Assembly (NCBI RefSeq): GCF_003724155.1
Contig: NZ_RJJQ01000002.1
Coordinates: 186,001-250,000, forward strand
DNA from: Flexivirga caeni
GTDB taxonomy: Bacteria > Actinomycetota > Actinomycetes > Actinomycetales > Dermatophilaceae
Reading direction: 5' to 3'
DNA: 64,000 nucleotides
Below the pieces are notes generated by a model that had not been told where the DNA came from, did not search any database, and saw only the letters and a list, made by a program, of their open reading frames with translations. The translations under genes were made by a program, and so were the position numbers. This document shows, one piece after another, positions 31,407-41,438 of the stretch (positions are counted from its first letter, which is position 1; every line of letters starts with the position of its first letter).

Positions 31407-32396
31407 TCACAAGGATGTGAGCCAGGCCAGAATGGTCGGTTCTGGCTGGTAAGTGCCCGGACTGACGCCGGGCGGGCGGGTACGGTCGATCGCTGCCTGC
31501 TTGATGGCCATGTCTGCGTGGAGGTAGGCGTCGGTGCTGTGGGTGTCGGAGTGCCCGAGCCAGAGTGCGATCACCGAGACGTCGACCCCCGCGGTCAGCA
31601 GATTCATCGCTGCGGTGTGCCGCAATGTGTGCATGGTGACGTGCTTGCCGGCGATGCCGGGGCAGGTGATCGCGGCGGTGGACAGGTGTTTTGTCAGGCG
31701 GTGTTCGATAGCGTCGCGAGACAGCGGTTGCCCGTGTGGGCCGCAGAACAGCGCGACACCGGGGCGTGTGCGGCGTTCGGGCAGGTAGACGTTCATCGCG
31801 GTCACGGTGGTCTTGGTCAGTGGGGTGATGCGTTGTCGTCGTCCTTTGCCGGTGCAGGCGATGTTCGGCCCGGTACCGAGGTGGATGTCGTCGTAGGTCA
31901 GTGAACAGATCTCGCTGATCCGCAGACCGGTTTGCACGGCCATGACCAGTAGGGCGTGGTCGCGTCGACCTGTCCAGGCGTGCCGATCGGGTGCGGCCAG
32001 TAGGGCATCGACCTCGGCGGGGGTGAGGAACTCGATGGCTGGCCGGACCGTGCGCCGGGGCGGGATCGCCAGGACCTGCGTGATGGTGCCGGCATGCTCG
32101 GGGTGGTCGGGCAGCGCTCGGCCGAGCACGGAACGGATCGCGGTCAATCGGGTGTTGCGGGTCTTGGCGTTGTTGCCCCGCTCGTGCTCCAGATGGTCAA
32201 GGAAACCGGTGACGTTGGCCGCGGTGACGGCGTCGAAATCGAGCCCGTCGGTGGGAGTCTCGAGTGTTGCGGTCAGGTACTTCAGCAGCATCCGCCAGGT
32301 GTCGCGGTAGGACGCGATCGTGTTGGCGGACAGGTCACGTTGGGCATGGGCGAAGGTCGTGAAGTAGGTCTGCAGGCTGGTGGCCAGGGCGTTCAT
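31407..32396 (-). CDS. RIT tyrosine recombinase C
   Basis: Third recombinase of the trio, 329 residues. N-terminal SAM-like DNA-binding domain (LSANTIASYRDTWRMLLKYL) and catalytic domain with TGLRISEICSL (Arg), GKGRRQRITPLTK (Lys), MHTLRHTAAMNLL (His-x-x-Arg), LGHSDTHSTDAYLHAD (His and Tyr nucleophile). All expected catalytic residues are present. Its ATG overlaps the stop of recombinase B by 4 bp. Such trios are co-translated and presumed to act together on the element ends. Confidence 0.9.
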   Translation of the reverse strand: MNALATSLQTYFTTFAHAQRDLSANTIASYRDTWRMLLKYLTATLETPTDGLDFDAVTAANVTGFLDHLEHERGNNAKTRNTRLTAIRSVLGRALPDHPEHAGTITQVLAIPPRRTVRPAIEFLTPAEVDALLAAPDRHAWTGRRDHALLVMAVQTGLRISEICSLTYDDIHLGTGPNIACTGKGRRQRITPLTKTTVTAMNVYLPERRTRPGVALFCGPHGQPLSRDAIEHRLTKHLSTAAITCPGIAGKHVTMHTLRHTAAMNLLTAGVDVSVIALWLGHSDTHSTDAYLHADMAIKQAAIDRTRPPGVSPGTYQPEPTILAWLTSL

Positions 32397-33325
32397 GACG
32401 GTTGTCCTTCGGGGTCGGGTTCGAGCATGCCCGCGGCGAGGGTCATCAGTTCCCCGGTCGCGGTCAGGTACCAGTAGGTGTGGGCCGGGTCGGAGTGCCC
32501 GAGCCAGGTCGCCAGCAGGGACAAGATCCGCTCGGGATCACCGTCGTGGGCGTAGGCCGCGGTCATGTGCGCGGTGGCGAAGGTGTGCCTCAGGTCGTGC
32601 AGTCGTGGCCTGGCCCTGCCACGCGGACTGAGTCTTGCGGCTTCCCGCGCTTGTTTGAACAGGGCTTGGAAAGAGACGTAGACATACCCAGTTCCCTTGG
32701 CACTGACAAAGACTGGGCCGTGCGGGTCGGGGCGTGTGGCGGTCCTGGCCGGAAGAGTGATGTAGTCCTGTAGCGCCGCAGTGGTCGTCGGGTGCACGGG
32801 TACCAGCCGCTGGTCGGATTTCGCGGCCTTGATCATCAGCACGCCGGCCTCGAAGTCGATGTCATCGACTCTCAGGTTCAGCGCTTCGCTGATCCGTAAG
32901 CCCGTGGCGGCGAGCAGTCCGATGACGGTGCGGACGGTCGCGGCGATCCGCTCATCGGTGAACTCCGCGTCGCAAGCGGCCAGCAGCGCGTCGATGTCGT
33001 CCTGGCTGTAGATGAACGGCACCGCTCGGGGCTTCTTGGCCGGTAACAGGCCGCTCGGGATGACCGGGACATCGACACCGCCCGCGGCCAGGTAGGCCGC
33101 GAAACGGCGCACCAAGCTCAGGCGCGTCGCCCACCACGACGGGTGCGCGTTCGGGTTCAACCGCGCCCAGGTCACTGCGTCGTCGATGGTGAAAGTCTGG
33201 TCCTGACCGCGGTCTTCCAGCCAGGTACAGAACAGGCCGACCTGCCGTTCCATGTCGTTGAGTTGGAACCCGAGTGCGCGGCGTAGGACCAGGTACTCCT
33301 GCAGGCGTTCGTGCAGTGTCGTCAT
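32393..33325 (-). CDS. RIT tyrosine recombinase B
   Basis: Second recombinase, 310 residues from ATG 33325, which overlaps the stop of recombinase A (ATGA). N-terminal domain: TLHERLQEYLVLRRALGFQL with LARLNPNAHPSWWATRLSLV-like core. Catalytic residues: ATGLRISEALNLRVDDIDFE (Arg), KAAKSDQRLVPVHPT (Lys), LHDLRHTFATAHM (His-x-x-Arg), LGHSDPAHTYWYLTAT (His, Tyr). The set is complete. The Trp-Trp-Ala-Thr-Arg motif resembles the middle proteins of other RIT/Tn554-type sets. Confidence 0.9.
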   Translation of the reverse strand: MTTLHERLQEYLVLRRALGFQLNDMERQVGLFCTWLEDRGQDQTFTIDDAVTWARLNPNAHPSWWATRLSLVRRFAAYLAAGGVDVPVIPSGLLPAKKPRAVPFIYSQDDIDALLAACDAEFTDERIAATVRTVIGLLAATGLRISEALNLRVDDIDFEAGVLMIKAAKSDQRLVPVHPTTTAALQDYITLPARTATRPDPHGPVFVSAKGTGYVYVSFQALFKQAREAARLSPRGRARPRLHDLRHTFATAHMTAAYAHDGDPERILSLLATWLGHSDPAHTYWYLTATGELMTLAAGMLEPDPEGQPS

Positions 33326-34572
33326 CGCGGTACCTGCCCGAACGGGACGACCAGCTCGCGCAGCGAGGTGAGGTCGACTTTCGCGTAGATCATCGTGGTG
33401 ACGGTGTACGCGTGACCCAGCAACTCTTTGGCTTCGGTCAACGTGCCGCCCGTAGCCAGCACGTCCATCGCGGCGGTGTGCCGCAACCGGTGCGCACTGA
33501 TCGGGTCGATCCCCGCCATGTCGGACAGGCGTGCGGTGAGGCCGGAGATCGCCGAAACCGTCATCATCCGGCGTGGCGCTCTGGTGCGCACGAATACTGC
33601 CCGGTCCAACGCGGCCGGTCGGACCCGTAGCCACGCTTCCAATGCTTGCCCGACATCGACCGGGATCGGCAGTGTGTGCTCGCGGCCCTTGCCGGTGACT
33701 TTCAGGTGGCCGTTGGCCCAGTCGATGTCATCAAGACCGAGGCGAGCGACCTCACCGGCGCGCAAGCCCAGTCGCACCAAAACCAGGACGACTGCCCGAT
33801 CCCGCGCTCCGATCGCGGTGGTCGGATCGCACACGCCCAGCAACGCTTCGACCTGTCCCGGGCTGACACCGCGTGGCAGCCCGCGCCGGGTGCCGGGGGC
33901 TTTCAGGATCCCCGCGGTCAGGTCCCGATCCAGACGGCCAGTGCTGAGCGCCCACCGCAACAGGCACCGGACCGCATCGACGATATGAGCACGCGACACC
34001 ACGCCGTAGCCACGACCACGCTCGGCGACGTACGCGTTGACGGTCGGCGCGTCCAGCCGGTTCCACCGCACGGCACCGTGGTCGGGCGCGGTAATGGTGT
34101 CCAAAAGCCCTGCAGCGTAAAGGCATCGGGCCGCAATGGTCTTATCGGTCAAACCCCGCTGATCCCGCATCCACGCACACCACCGCGCCACCGCGACCTG
34201 TGCGGGCGTGACCGGACCCGCCTCGGCTTCGGCCATGCTCAGATAACCGGCAGCCGTCAAGAACCTGCGCATCGCGCCCATACAGCTGGTCACCGTGCCG
34301 CACACGAACTCGCGTGAGCACTCGGCCGCCACGAATCGGGACAGCAGATCCTCGCCGAGGTCATCAACCGCGGCGTCGACCTGTTGCATCCACAAGCTCA
34401 TGCGCTTGAGCAGATTCACGATCCCGGCCGCTGACCCCGGCGAATACCCTTGCGCAGCCAACCAATCCGTGCACTCACCAAGCACCGTCGGCGCCAAGGG
34501 ACCCGCCGGAACCAACGGAATACGATCCGCGTGCGGCCGGGCCGTGGGCGATCTCTTCGTCACGAACCTCAC
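33322..34572 (-). CDS. RIT tyrosine recombinase A
   Basis: First recombinase of the trio, 416 residues, longer than B and C through an extended N-terminal region. Catalytic domain: VRLGLRAGEVARLGLDDIDW (Arg), TGKGREHTLPIPV (Lys), AHRLRHTAAMDVLATGG (His-x-x-Arg), LLGHAYTVTTMIYAKVD (His, Tyr). It starts 99 bp inside the right inverted repeat, so the promoter must lie in or next to that end. All active-site residues are present. Confidence 0.9.
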   Translation of the reverse strand: MRFVTKRSPTARPHADRIPLVPAGPLAPTVLGECTDWLAAQGYSPGSAAGIVNLLKRMSLWMQQVDAAVDDLGEDLLSRFVAAECSREFVCGTVTSCMGAMRRFLTAAGYLSMAEAEAGPVTPAQVAVARWCAWMRDQRGLTDKTIAARCLYAAGLLDTITAPDHGAVRWNRLDAPTVNAYVAERGRGYGVVSRAHIVDAVRCLLRWALSTGRLDRDLTAGILKAPGTRRGLPRGVSPGQVEALLGVCDPTTAIGARDRAVVLVLVRLGLRAGEVARLGLDDIDWANGHLKVTGKGREHTLPIPVDVGQALEAWLRVRPAALDRAVFVRTRAPRRMMTVSAISGLTARLSDMAGIDPISAHRLRHTAAMDVLATGGTLTEAKELLGHAYTVTTMIYAKVDLTSLRELVVPFGQVPR

Positions 34573-34698
34573 CTCCAGACAACTCGTGCCTGAAGCGTGA
34601 CCCCGCCACGCGACTATGCCGATTTTTCAGCTATCCGCCCATCGATGACCTGCGCCATTGCTGAAGAAGCGGCATAGTTCGAAGGTCGGCATAGGATT

Positions 34699-35481
<783 letters not shown>

Positions 35482-35532
35482 AACTCCAACCTTCCCAACA
35501 ACTGGAGTCTCCGGACATGCCGGGGCGATTCA

Positions 35533-37009
35533 CATCGATCAGTGGCTGCGCGATGACTTGGACGCCCCGCGTAAGCAGCGCCACACGGCCAAGCGTGTCT
35601 TCGACCGGTTGTGCAACGAGCACGACGCCGCCGACGCCCGGGTGACGTATTCGATGGTGCGCGCATATGTCACGACCCGGCGACCGCAGATCGGGGTCGA
35701 GGAAGGCCGCGCCGCCGCGGAGGTATTCATCCCGCAGACCCATCAGCCGGGCGCGGAAGCCGAGGTCGACTTCGGCGACGTCACGGTGAAGCTGGCCGGG
35801 CAGCTGACGGTGCTCACGTTGTTCTCGTTCCGAATGTCGTATTCGGGCAAGGCCGTGCACCGGATCTTCGCGACCGCCGGGCAGGAAGCGTTCCTGGAAG
35901 GGCATGTGCACGCGCTGACCGTCCTCGGTGGGGTCCCGACGGTGCATGTGCGCTATGACAACCTGAAGGCGGCAGTGGCCCAGGTGCTCGGGTTCTCCCG
36001 CCAACGAAACGAGACCGACCGATGGGTCGCCTTCCGATCCCACTACACCCTGGAGGCCTTCTACTGCCAGCCCGGCATCACCGGAGCCCACGAGAAGGGC
36101 GGGGTGGAAGGCGACATCGGCCGGTTCCGCCGCAACCACCTGGTCCCGGTACCGGAGGTTGCCACCCTGGCCGAGCTGAACCGGCTGGTCGACGAGGCCG
36201 ACCAAGCGGATGACGATCGCCGGATCACCGGACGGGTGCGGACGGTCGGTGAACTCTTCGCGGCAGAGAGACCGTTGCTGCGACCGTTGCCGGTCGAGGT
36301 TTTCGAGACCGGCCGCTGGTTCACCCAACGCGTCGACCGGTACTCCCAAGTCACCGTGCGCACCAACAAGTACTCCGTCCCGACACGATTCATCGGGCGA
36401 CGCGTCCGGATCCTGCTACGCGCCTCCGAACTGAGCGTCTTCGACGAGCAGTCCCTGATCGCGACCCATGAGCGGCTCGCCGGTAAGGCACAGGCACGCC
36501 TCGAACTCGACCACTACTTGGAGGCGTTCGTACGCAAACCCGGAGCATTACCCGGTGCGACCGCACTGGAACAGGCACGTGCCGCCGGGAAGTTCACTCC
36601 CGTCCACGACGCCTGGTGGGCGGCAGTGTGCAAGGCCCACGGCGACGCCGAAGGCACCCGTGCCCTGATCGCCGTGTTGCTGTTGCACCGGCACATGCAG
36701 CACGAACACATCGTCGCCGGACTGGCCGCCGCGCTCCGCGTCGGCGCATTGACCGCAGACGCCGTCGCACTGGAAGCCCGCATCATCGCCGACGCCGAGC
36801 AGGTGCCCGGCCAGCGGTCCCCCGAAGCAGCCGACCGGAACAGGCCAGATCCTCACACCACCGCCATCCCCACGCCCGCCATTACGTCACTGACCGAACG
36901 CCGGATGCGCACCGCACTTCCCGCCGATGACCGTCCGTTGCCGAACGTCGCCAAGTACGACGACCTGTTGCCCAGCCACCGTCGGGCACGTAGACCGCCC
37001 ACCGTGTAG
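35533..37009 (+). pseudogene. istA: IS21-family transposase IstA, 5' truncated
   Basis: IstA of an IS21-family element, lacking its first ~80-90 residues (HTH domain) because IS3 sequence abuts at 35532. The remaining ~490 residues include GAEAEVDFGDVTVKLAGQLT with the first catalytic Asp, VRYDNLKAAVAQVLGF with the second, GAHEKGGVEGDIGRFRRNHL with the Glu, and the C-terminal VTVRTNKYSVPTRFIGRRVR domain. No other break is seen, but without the DNA-binding domain it cannot be active. A stretch of frame upstream of 35533 is IS3 DNA read backwards and is not part of the gene. Confidence 0.88.
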
Positions 37010-37034
37010 AACCGAATGAGGAAGGCCGTGATGC

Positions 37035-37820
37035 GTGATGCCTGGACGACGCCGAGGAATGACCGAAGAAGCCGCCGACGCGGCGATCGACCAGGCCTGC
37101 CGGATGCTGCGGTTGCCGACCATCCGGGCACACTTCGACGAGCACGCCGAGACCGCCGGACGCGAGCAACGCTCCTACCGAGCATTCCTGGCCGAACTGC
37201 TCCTGGCCGAGTGCGACGACCGCGCCCGCCGCCGCTCCGAACGCCGCATCAAGGCAGCCCAGTTCCCACGGACCAAGAGCCTGCGCGACTTCGACTTCGA
37301 GGCCAACCCGAACATCGACCCCGCCACCATCAACACCCTCGCCACCAGCGCCTGGGTCAAGAAGGGCGAACCCCTATGCCTGATCGGTGACTCCGGCACC
37401 GGCAAATCCCACCTGCTCATCGCGCTCGGCACCGAGGCCGCAATGGCCGGCCACCGGGTCAAATACACCCTGGCCACCAAGCTCGCCAACGAGCTGGTCG
37501 AGGCCGCCGACGAAATGGTCCTGTCCAAGACCATCGCCCGCTACGGCCGCGTCGACCTGATCTGTATCGACGAACTCGGCTACATGCAACTGGACCGCCG
37601 CGGCGCAGAACTCCTCTTCCAAGTGCTCACCGAACGCGAAGAGAAAGCATCCGTCGCGATCGCATCCAACGAGTCCTTCGCCGGCTGGACCAAGACCTTC
37701 ACCGACCCGCGCCTGTGCGCCGCGATCGTCGACCGGCTCACCTTCGGCGGCACCATCATCGAAACCGGCACCGACTCCTACCGCCTCGCCCACTCCCGGC
37801 ACCAGCAGTCACAGAAATGA
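37035..37820 (+). CDS. istB: IS21-family helper ATPase IstB
   Basis: AAA+ transposition helper, 261 residues. Walker A: LCLIGDSGTGKSHLLIALGT; Walker B: VDLICIDELGYMQLDRRGAE; sensor region VAIASNESFAGWTKTFTDPR; C-terminal RLTFGGTIIETGTDSYRLA. Starts at GTG 37035 or ATG 37038, about 25 bp after istA. Intact although its IstA partner is truncated. Confidence 0.93.
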   Translation: MMPGRRRGMTEEAADAAIDQACRMLRLPTIRAHFDEHAETAGREQRSYRAFLAELLLAECDDRARRRSERRIKAAQFPRTKSLRDFDFEANPNIDPATINTLATSAWVKKGEPLCLIGDSGTGKSHLLIALGTEAAMAGHRVKYTLATKLANELVEAADEMVLSKTIARYGRVDLICIDELGYMQLDRRGAELLFQVLTEREEKASVAIASNESFAGWTKTFTDPRLCAAIVDRLTFGGTIIETGTDSYRLAHSRHQQSQK

Positions 37821-37862
37821 AGCCCTCAGGCGACTACCTCAAGAGGAAGGGGCGCATTCGTG

Positions 37863-38060
37863 ATGAGCACCATGCGTGACCTCACGATTCCCGATCCCGA
37901 CGAGCGAGGCCGGCTCAACAACGACTTCCACCAACGAGGCACCGGGACCGGGTTCTACGACGACAACGGTGTCCCCGCGCCATGGCCACACGACATCGAC
38001 CAATGGCACCCAGTCACCGGCGACCCGCCCAGCCTTGAGCCGGGCCAGCAACCCTTCTAA
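37863..38060 (+). CDS. Small acidic protein downstream of istB
   Basis: A 65-residue protein, RDLTIPDPDERGRLNNDFHQ, then RGTGTGFYDDNGVPAPWPHD and ending GDPPSLEPGQQPF. ATG 37863 follows AAGAGGAAGGGG. I recall similar Gly-Thr-Gly-Thr-Gly-Phe-x-Asp-Asp-x-Gly-Val-Pro-Ala-Pro-Trp-Pro proteins after istB in actinobacterial IS21-like elements, so I treat it as the accessory third gene of this element. No function is known. The IS21 right end should lie between here and about 38170, but I could not identify its inverted repeat because the left end is lost. Confidence 0.65.
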   Translation: MSTMRDLTIPDPDERGRLNNDFHQRGTGTGFYDDNGVPAPWPHDIDQWHPVTGDPPSLEPGQQPF

Positions 38061-38174
38061 ACCTCGGTATCCGACGCCCCGTCGAGACCGGCGAAGGCCC
38101 ACGCCGGGGACCTGCTGCCAATGGAGGAGTGAGGCTCGCCGCAAGGGGCGAGTCAGGTCCGGTGCTGTTGTTGC

Positions 38175-38813
38175 TCAGCGGAAGAACGTGAAGAGGCGAC
38201 GGTTCTGGTCGAGCGGGACGGTCGTTCCGTCGTACTGCATCAGGCCGATGGCTGGTCTGGTGCGTTGGTCGGATGCGGCGTACTGCTGCTCGGTGAAACC
38301 GGCGGCGGTGAACTCACGGCGGACCCGGTCGTTGATGTCATCAAGGTCGCGTCCCCGTGACCAGATCAGGCGTGCACCTGGGCGGCACAGCTGAGGGGTG
38401 GCGGCGATCGTTGTCGAGACATCCTCGTGGGACATGTTTCCCAACAGTCCGACCAGCAGCACGATGTCGGCAGGAACGGCTCCCGCGTAGGAGCTGGTCA
38501 AGGCCGCATCGCAGGTGCGAACCTCGACCCGGTCCAGCCCGGCAACTCGGGCCCGCTGTCGCGCCAGGTCGGCTACGTCCGGGTGTGCCTCGAGCAGGAC
38601 CACGTTGACGCGGTCGGCGTCATCACGGGCTCGCAGCACGTCGATGATGTCTCGTCCGTCGCCCGCGCAGACGCTCACAACGTCGACCGGCCCCGGCCGA
38701 GCGTCCAGCTCGTCATGTAGCCACTGCTGAACCTTCCGGAGCCTCCACGAGAGCGGGGAGTCAGGATCGTCGTAGCGATCAAGCCACTGCACGTAGTCAC
38801 GCAAGGCTGCCAT
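38175..38813 (-). CDS. Class I SAM-dependent methyltransferase
   Basis: A 212-residue Rossmann-fold methyltransferase. Motif I is VDVVSVCAGDGRDIIDVLRA, then VVLLEAHPDVADLARQRARV, CDAALTSSYAGAVPADIVLL and VGLLGNMSHEDVSTTIAATP, with QLCRPGARLIWSRGRD after the central strand. A Trp-Leu-rich N-terminus (YVQWLDRYDDPDSPLSWRLR) precedes it. It is of the type seen as stand-alone genes in actinobacteria; substrate unknown. ATG 38813 is chosen over an upstream frame extension. Confidence 0.8.
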   Translation of the reverse strand: MAALRDYVQWLDRYDDPDSPLSWRLRKVQQWLHDELDARPGPVDVVSVCAGDGRDIIDVLRARDDADRVNVVLLEAHPDVADLARQRARVAGLDRVEVRTCDAALTSSYAGAVPADIVLLVGLLGNMSHEDVSTTIAATPQLCRPGARLIWSRGRDLDDINDRVRREFTAAGFTEQQYAASDQRTRPAIGLMQYDGTTVPLDQNRRLFTFFR

Positions 38814-38930
38814 GGTCGCAAACCTCCCAGAAGGCTGCCGGTCGGGCAACCTCATTACTGCCGGTGGCCGATGGCGTGAATCTCAAGGGGTGGTAGTCGG
38901 TTCGGGATCGTTTTGTGGCACGACCGTCCT

Positions 38931-39494
38931 CTACGAATCGGCTCCTAGGAACGCGCGCTTCAGGAGAGCTGCTTCGGGCGCACGCGAGCGTGCGAAGTGC
39001 CTTTCGATGGCGTTCGCGCGATCGCTGAGACCACGAGAGCGATTCGTGGCGAGCTGTACCTCAAGCGGCACGACGGGCACGTTCATTTCATGCCAGCGAA
39101 CGATTTCCGTCGTGGTCCAGACAGCGTGGCCGATCGTCTCGACCAGGCGTAACGGTGACACTTCACTGCGGATCCGAGCCAACTCCAGTGCCACGCCGTC
39201 GACGCGCCACCTGCCGAAGGTCCAGTCGCCGGCTTCCGCCCAAGGGACATCGATAGAACTGGTGAAATCAGCGAGCGACGTGTGGCCAGCACTCGGCGAT
39301 GCGACCGTGACGAGAACTTCAGCCACAGCAGTCAGGTCCGTAGCTGTCGATTCAGGATGCAACAGGATGTCGACGTCAGCGGGGCGCAGCGGCACCGGGC
39401 GAATCGCTGTGGCGGCACTTCCCACCAGCATCCACCGCACGCTGGGCGGTACTCGTGTCGCGAATACCAGTAACGCGCGCTCCCAGGGCGTCAT
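38931..39494 (-). CDS. Nucleotidyltransferase-like protein
   Basis: A 187-residue protein with a nucleotidyltransferase-fold start: VRWMLVGSAATAIRPVPLRP followed by ADVDILLHPE, i.e. the Gly-Ser motif and Asp-x-Asp of the family. Later regions (WRVDGVALELARIRSEVSPL, EIVRWHEMNVPVVPLEVQLA) fit minimal nucleotidyltransferases of the DNA-polymerase-beta superfamily. Start ATG 39494, or GTG 39500 two codons upstream. Could be a resistance-type or regulatory nucleotidyltransferase; the target is unknown. Confidence 0.68.
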   Translation of the reverse strand: MTPWERALLVFATRVPPSVRWMLVGSAATAIRPVPLRPADVDILLHPESTATDLTAVAEVLVTVASPSAGHTSLADFTSSIDVPWAEAGDWTFGRWRVDGVALELARIRSEVSPLRLVETIGHAVWTTTEIVRWHEMNVPVVPLEVQLATNRSRGLSDRANAIERHFARSRAPEAALLKRAFLGADS

Positions 39495-39570
39495 GCGCAC
39501 CCCCTCTGATCTGCCGGCCGATCACCCGCACAGTAGATCGCGGGTGCGACAGCCCCAGCTGCACGCGCGG

Positions 39571-40362
39571 TCAGACTCGCCTGGCCAAGCGGGTCCACTG
39601 CAGACGTGTTTGCCACGGCAGCAAATAGTGGTCGAAGGCCAGCTTTGAACGGATCGCCGCGAGCAGCCGATCGCGTTCCATCTCGGGCAGGTTCGCGATC
39701 CAGCCCATGGAGCCGAAGAACGCGGCCAGGCCCTCGCGGTCGAGGCTCTGAGGGTTCGGCAGTTGCGCTGTGCGGATCGGGCTGAATGTCGCTCGGGCGA
39801 AGGGAAGCTGCCAACAGGTTGGGCTCCAGTCACCACTCATCATGTCCAGCGGGAGCCCGAAGTCCTCAGGCCAGATCGGCGCGAGTAGCTCTTCGATGGC
39901 AGGGATCTCCGGCGTCACCTGCCCGTCTGCAACGTTCCAGGTCACGACCACTGTCCCGCCGGGCCGCAGCACGCGCGCGAACTCGGCAAGGGTCGCCGCG
40001 TTGTCGAACCAGTGAAATGCCTGCGCCACGAAGATCGCGTCTACGGATTCGTCTGCGACCGGAAGGCGGTCGGCGCTTCCGTCGAGCACTTCGGCTTCGG
40101 GACACCCCGCCGCAAGCATGCGTCGCATGCCGTCATCCGGCTCGACGGCAACAACCCGCTCGAACCGCGACACCAGCTGACGCGTGAACTTACCTGTGCC
40201 TGCGGCGAGGTCGAGCACCGTCGCGGTCGGCGCGAGGCCTGCAAGGTCACAGACCGCTGCCGGGTACTCCGGCCGTCCACGTTCGTAATCCTCGTACCAC
40301 TGGTCGGGCATGACGTCTGGTGTCATCAGGCCACCATCGTCGACCGGCACCCGATCACGCAT
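39571..40362 (-). CDS. Class I SAM-dependent methyltransferase
   Basis: A ~263-residue methyltransferase (methyltransferase 11/25 type): YEDYERGRPEYPAAVCDLAG, motif I TVLDLAAGTGKFTRQLVSRF, VVAVEPDDGMRRMLAAGCPE, VDAIFVAQAFHWFDNAATLA, VLRPGGTVVVTWNV. C-terminal region with Trp-Pro-rich segments. I use ATG 40362; ATG 40326 and GTG 40401 are in frame. It follows the phosphotransferase gene by a short gap on the same strand. Substrate unknown. Confidence 0.82.
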   Translation of the reverse strand: MRDRVPVDDGGLMTPDVMPDQWYEDYERGRPEYPAAVCDLAGLAPTATVLDLAAGTGKFTRQLVSRFERVVAVEPDDGMRRMLAAGCPEAEVLDGSADRLPVADESVDAIFVAQAFHWFDNAATLAEFARVLRPGGTVVVTWNVADGQVTPEIPAIEELLAPIWPEDFGLPLDMMSGDWSPTCWQLPFARATFSPIRTAQLPNPQSLDREGLAAFFGSMGWIANLPEMERDRLLAAIRSKLAFDHYLLPWQTRLQWTRLARRV

Positions 40363-40406
40363 CCGAGTTTTCGCGAACTCCTCGCCGTGACCACCCGGCA
40401 CCGTGG

Positions 40407-41279
40407 CTAGAGCCGGGCGGCTGAGGCGGCGACGAATTCGTCCAGACGGGGATCAGGATCCTCGCCACTCATCGAGACGGCGGTGAGCAGGTCCCAGTAC
40501 GGGTGGTACTCCGAGCGGTCGGTGACGTTAAGCCATCGTTGCAGGAAGCGGTCCGCAACCGCTTGACCATGGTGCCGTGCCAGATTGACCCGACAGTGAG
40601 CGACGTCTTCTTCCGCGGGCCCGGCGCAGGAGGAGACCCAGTCGACGACGCCGGACACGGAACCTGCATGCCACAGGATGTTGCCTGGATGGAAGTCGCG
40701 GTGCAGGAACACGCGGTGGCCGCGAGGTCGCTCGTCCTCGTAGGCACTGATGGCTGCTTCCCACGCGCTGCGATGTCGCGTCCATGCCGGCGGGGCATCT
40801 TGCGGGGCGTACGCCTCCCACTCCCGCACGCCGGGTGCCACCGGGATCGAGTGGATTGCCGTCATGGTGTCGATGAGCGCGTCGATCCACGGGTCCAGTT
40901 CCGGGGGATCCCACACCACACCACCGGGTAACGCGGTCATGAGGACGGCTGGGACGCCTGTTTCCTGGCCGTTCGGGTCGGCGGCGATGACTTCGGGTGC
41001 CGGGACCGCGGTGTTCCTCAGGAGCCGCAGGACGAGTGCTTCGTTGTCCGGTGTCCACGGTTCTTCCATGATCCAGTCGAGGACGAATCGTTGCAGGATC
41101 ACGTCGTCATGGCCGTCGAGTGTGAGCCGGTGGACGGCGGCGGACTGCCCGCCTTCCAACGGTTGCGAGGCGGTGACTCGGGATGCGGTCTGCTGCTCGA
41201 CCCACGCGACCGCTTGCGGTGGGACGGGACCACGCAGCTGATCGTGCAAATCGTCGGCGATGTCGAAACCATGCGGCAT
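40407..41279 (-). CDS. APH-family phosphotransferase
   Basis: Aminoglycoside-phosphotransferase/choline-kinase-like enzyme, 290 residues. It shows ASQPLEGGQSAAVHRLTL (nucleotide loop), DDVILQRFVLDW, VFLHRDFHPGNILWHAGSVS with the catalytic His-x-Asp-x5-Asn (Brenner motif), and VVDWVSSCAGPAEEDVAH with the magnesium-binding Asp. It likely phosphorylates a small molecule; an antibiotic is only one option. ATG 41279 chosen; the frame is open to 41312. Divergent from the GHKL gene. Confidence 0.85.
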   Translation of the reverse strand: MPHGFDIADDLHDQLRGPVPPQAVAWVEQQTASRVTASQPLEGGQSAAVHRLTLDGHDDVILQRFVLDWIMEEPWTPDNEALVLRLLRNTAVPAPEVIAADPNGQETGVPAVLMTALPGGVVWDPPELDPWIDALIDTMTAIHSIPVAPGVREWEAYAPQDAPPAWTRHRSAWEAAISAYEDERPRGHRVFLHRDFHPGNILWHAGSVSGVVDWVSSCAGPAEEDVAHCRVNLARHHGQAVADRFLQRWLNVTDRSEYHPYWDLLTAVSMSGEDPDPRLDEFVAASAARL

Positions 41280-41438
41280 CGCACCATGGTGTCCGACGCG
41301 TTTGATACTCACAACGTGGTTTGCAGGCTGGCTGGGCGGCGGACCGACGTCAGAGTCAACCGTAGTCCGCCTTCATCTCGGACCAGTCGATGCCGACAAT
41401 CGGGTGCTGTAGTCAGTGCACACTGGCAGGATTCTCGC

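Larger units (their letters stand above)
29811..34696. mobile_element. RIT element (three tyrosine recombinases), split by IS256
   Basis: The ends are perfect 26-bp inverted repeats (29811-29836 and 34671-34696; outer bases TCCTATGCCGACCTTCGAAC). Inside are three overlapping minus-strand tyrosine recombinase genes, the definition of a 'recombinase in trio' element. The motif CTATGCCGA recurs further inside both ends (34612-34620 and in the complement near 31399). On the right only, an extra 24-bp perfect palindrome (34699-34722) separates the repeat from IS3 sequence. Removing 29809-34722 restores the IS3 orfB frame exactly. An IS256-family element sits between the left end and the genes. Confidence 0.85.

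Noticed and set aside
30379-31452. 357-codon plus-strand frame opposite the IS256 transposase
   Set aside because: Antisense shadow of an intact transposase, with no motif of its own.
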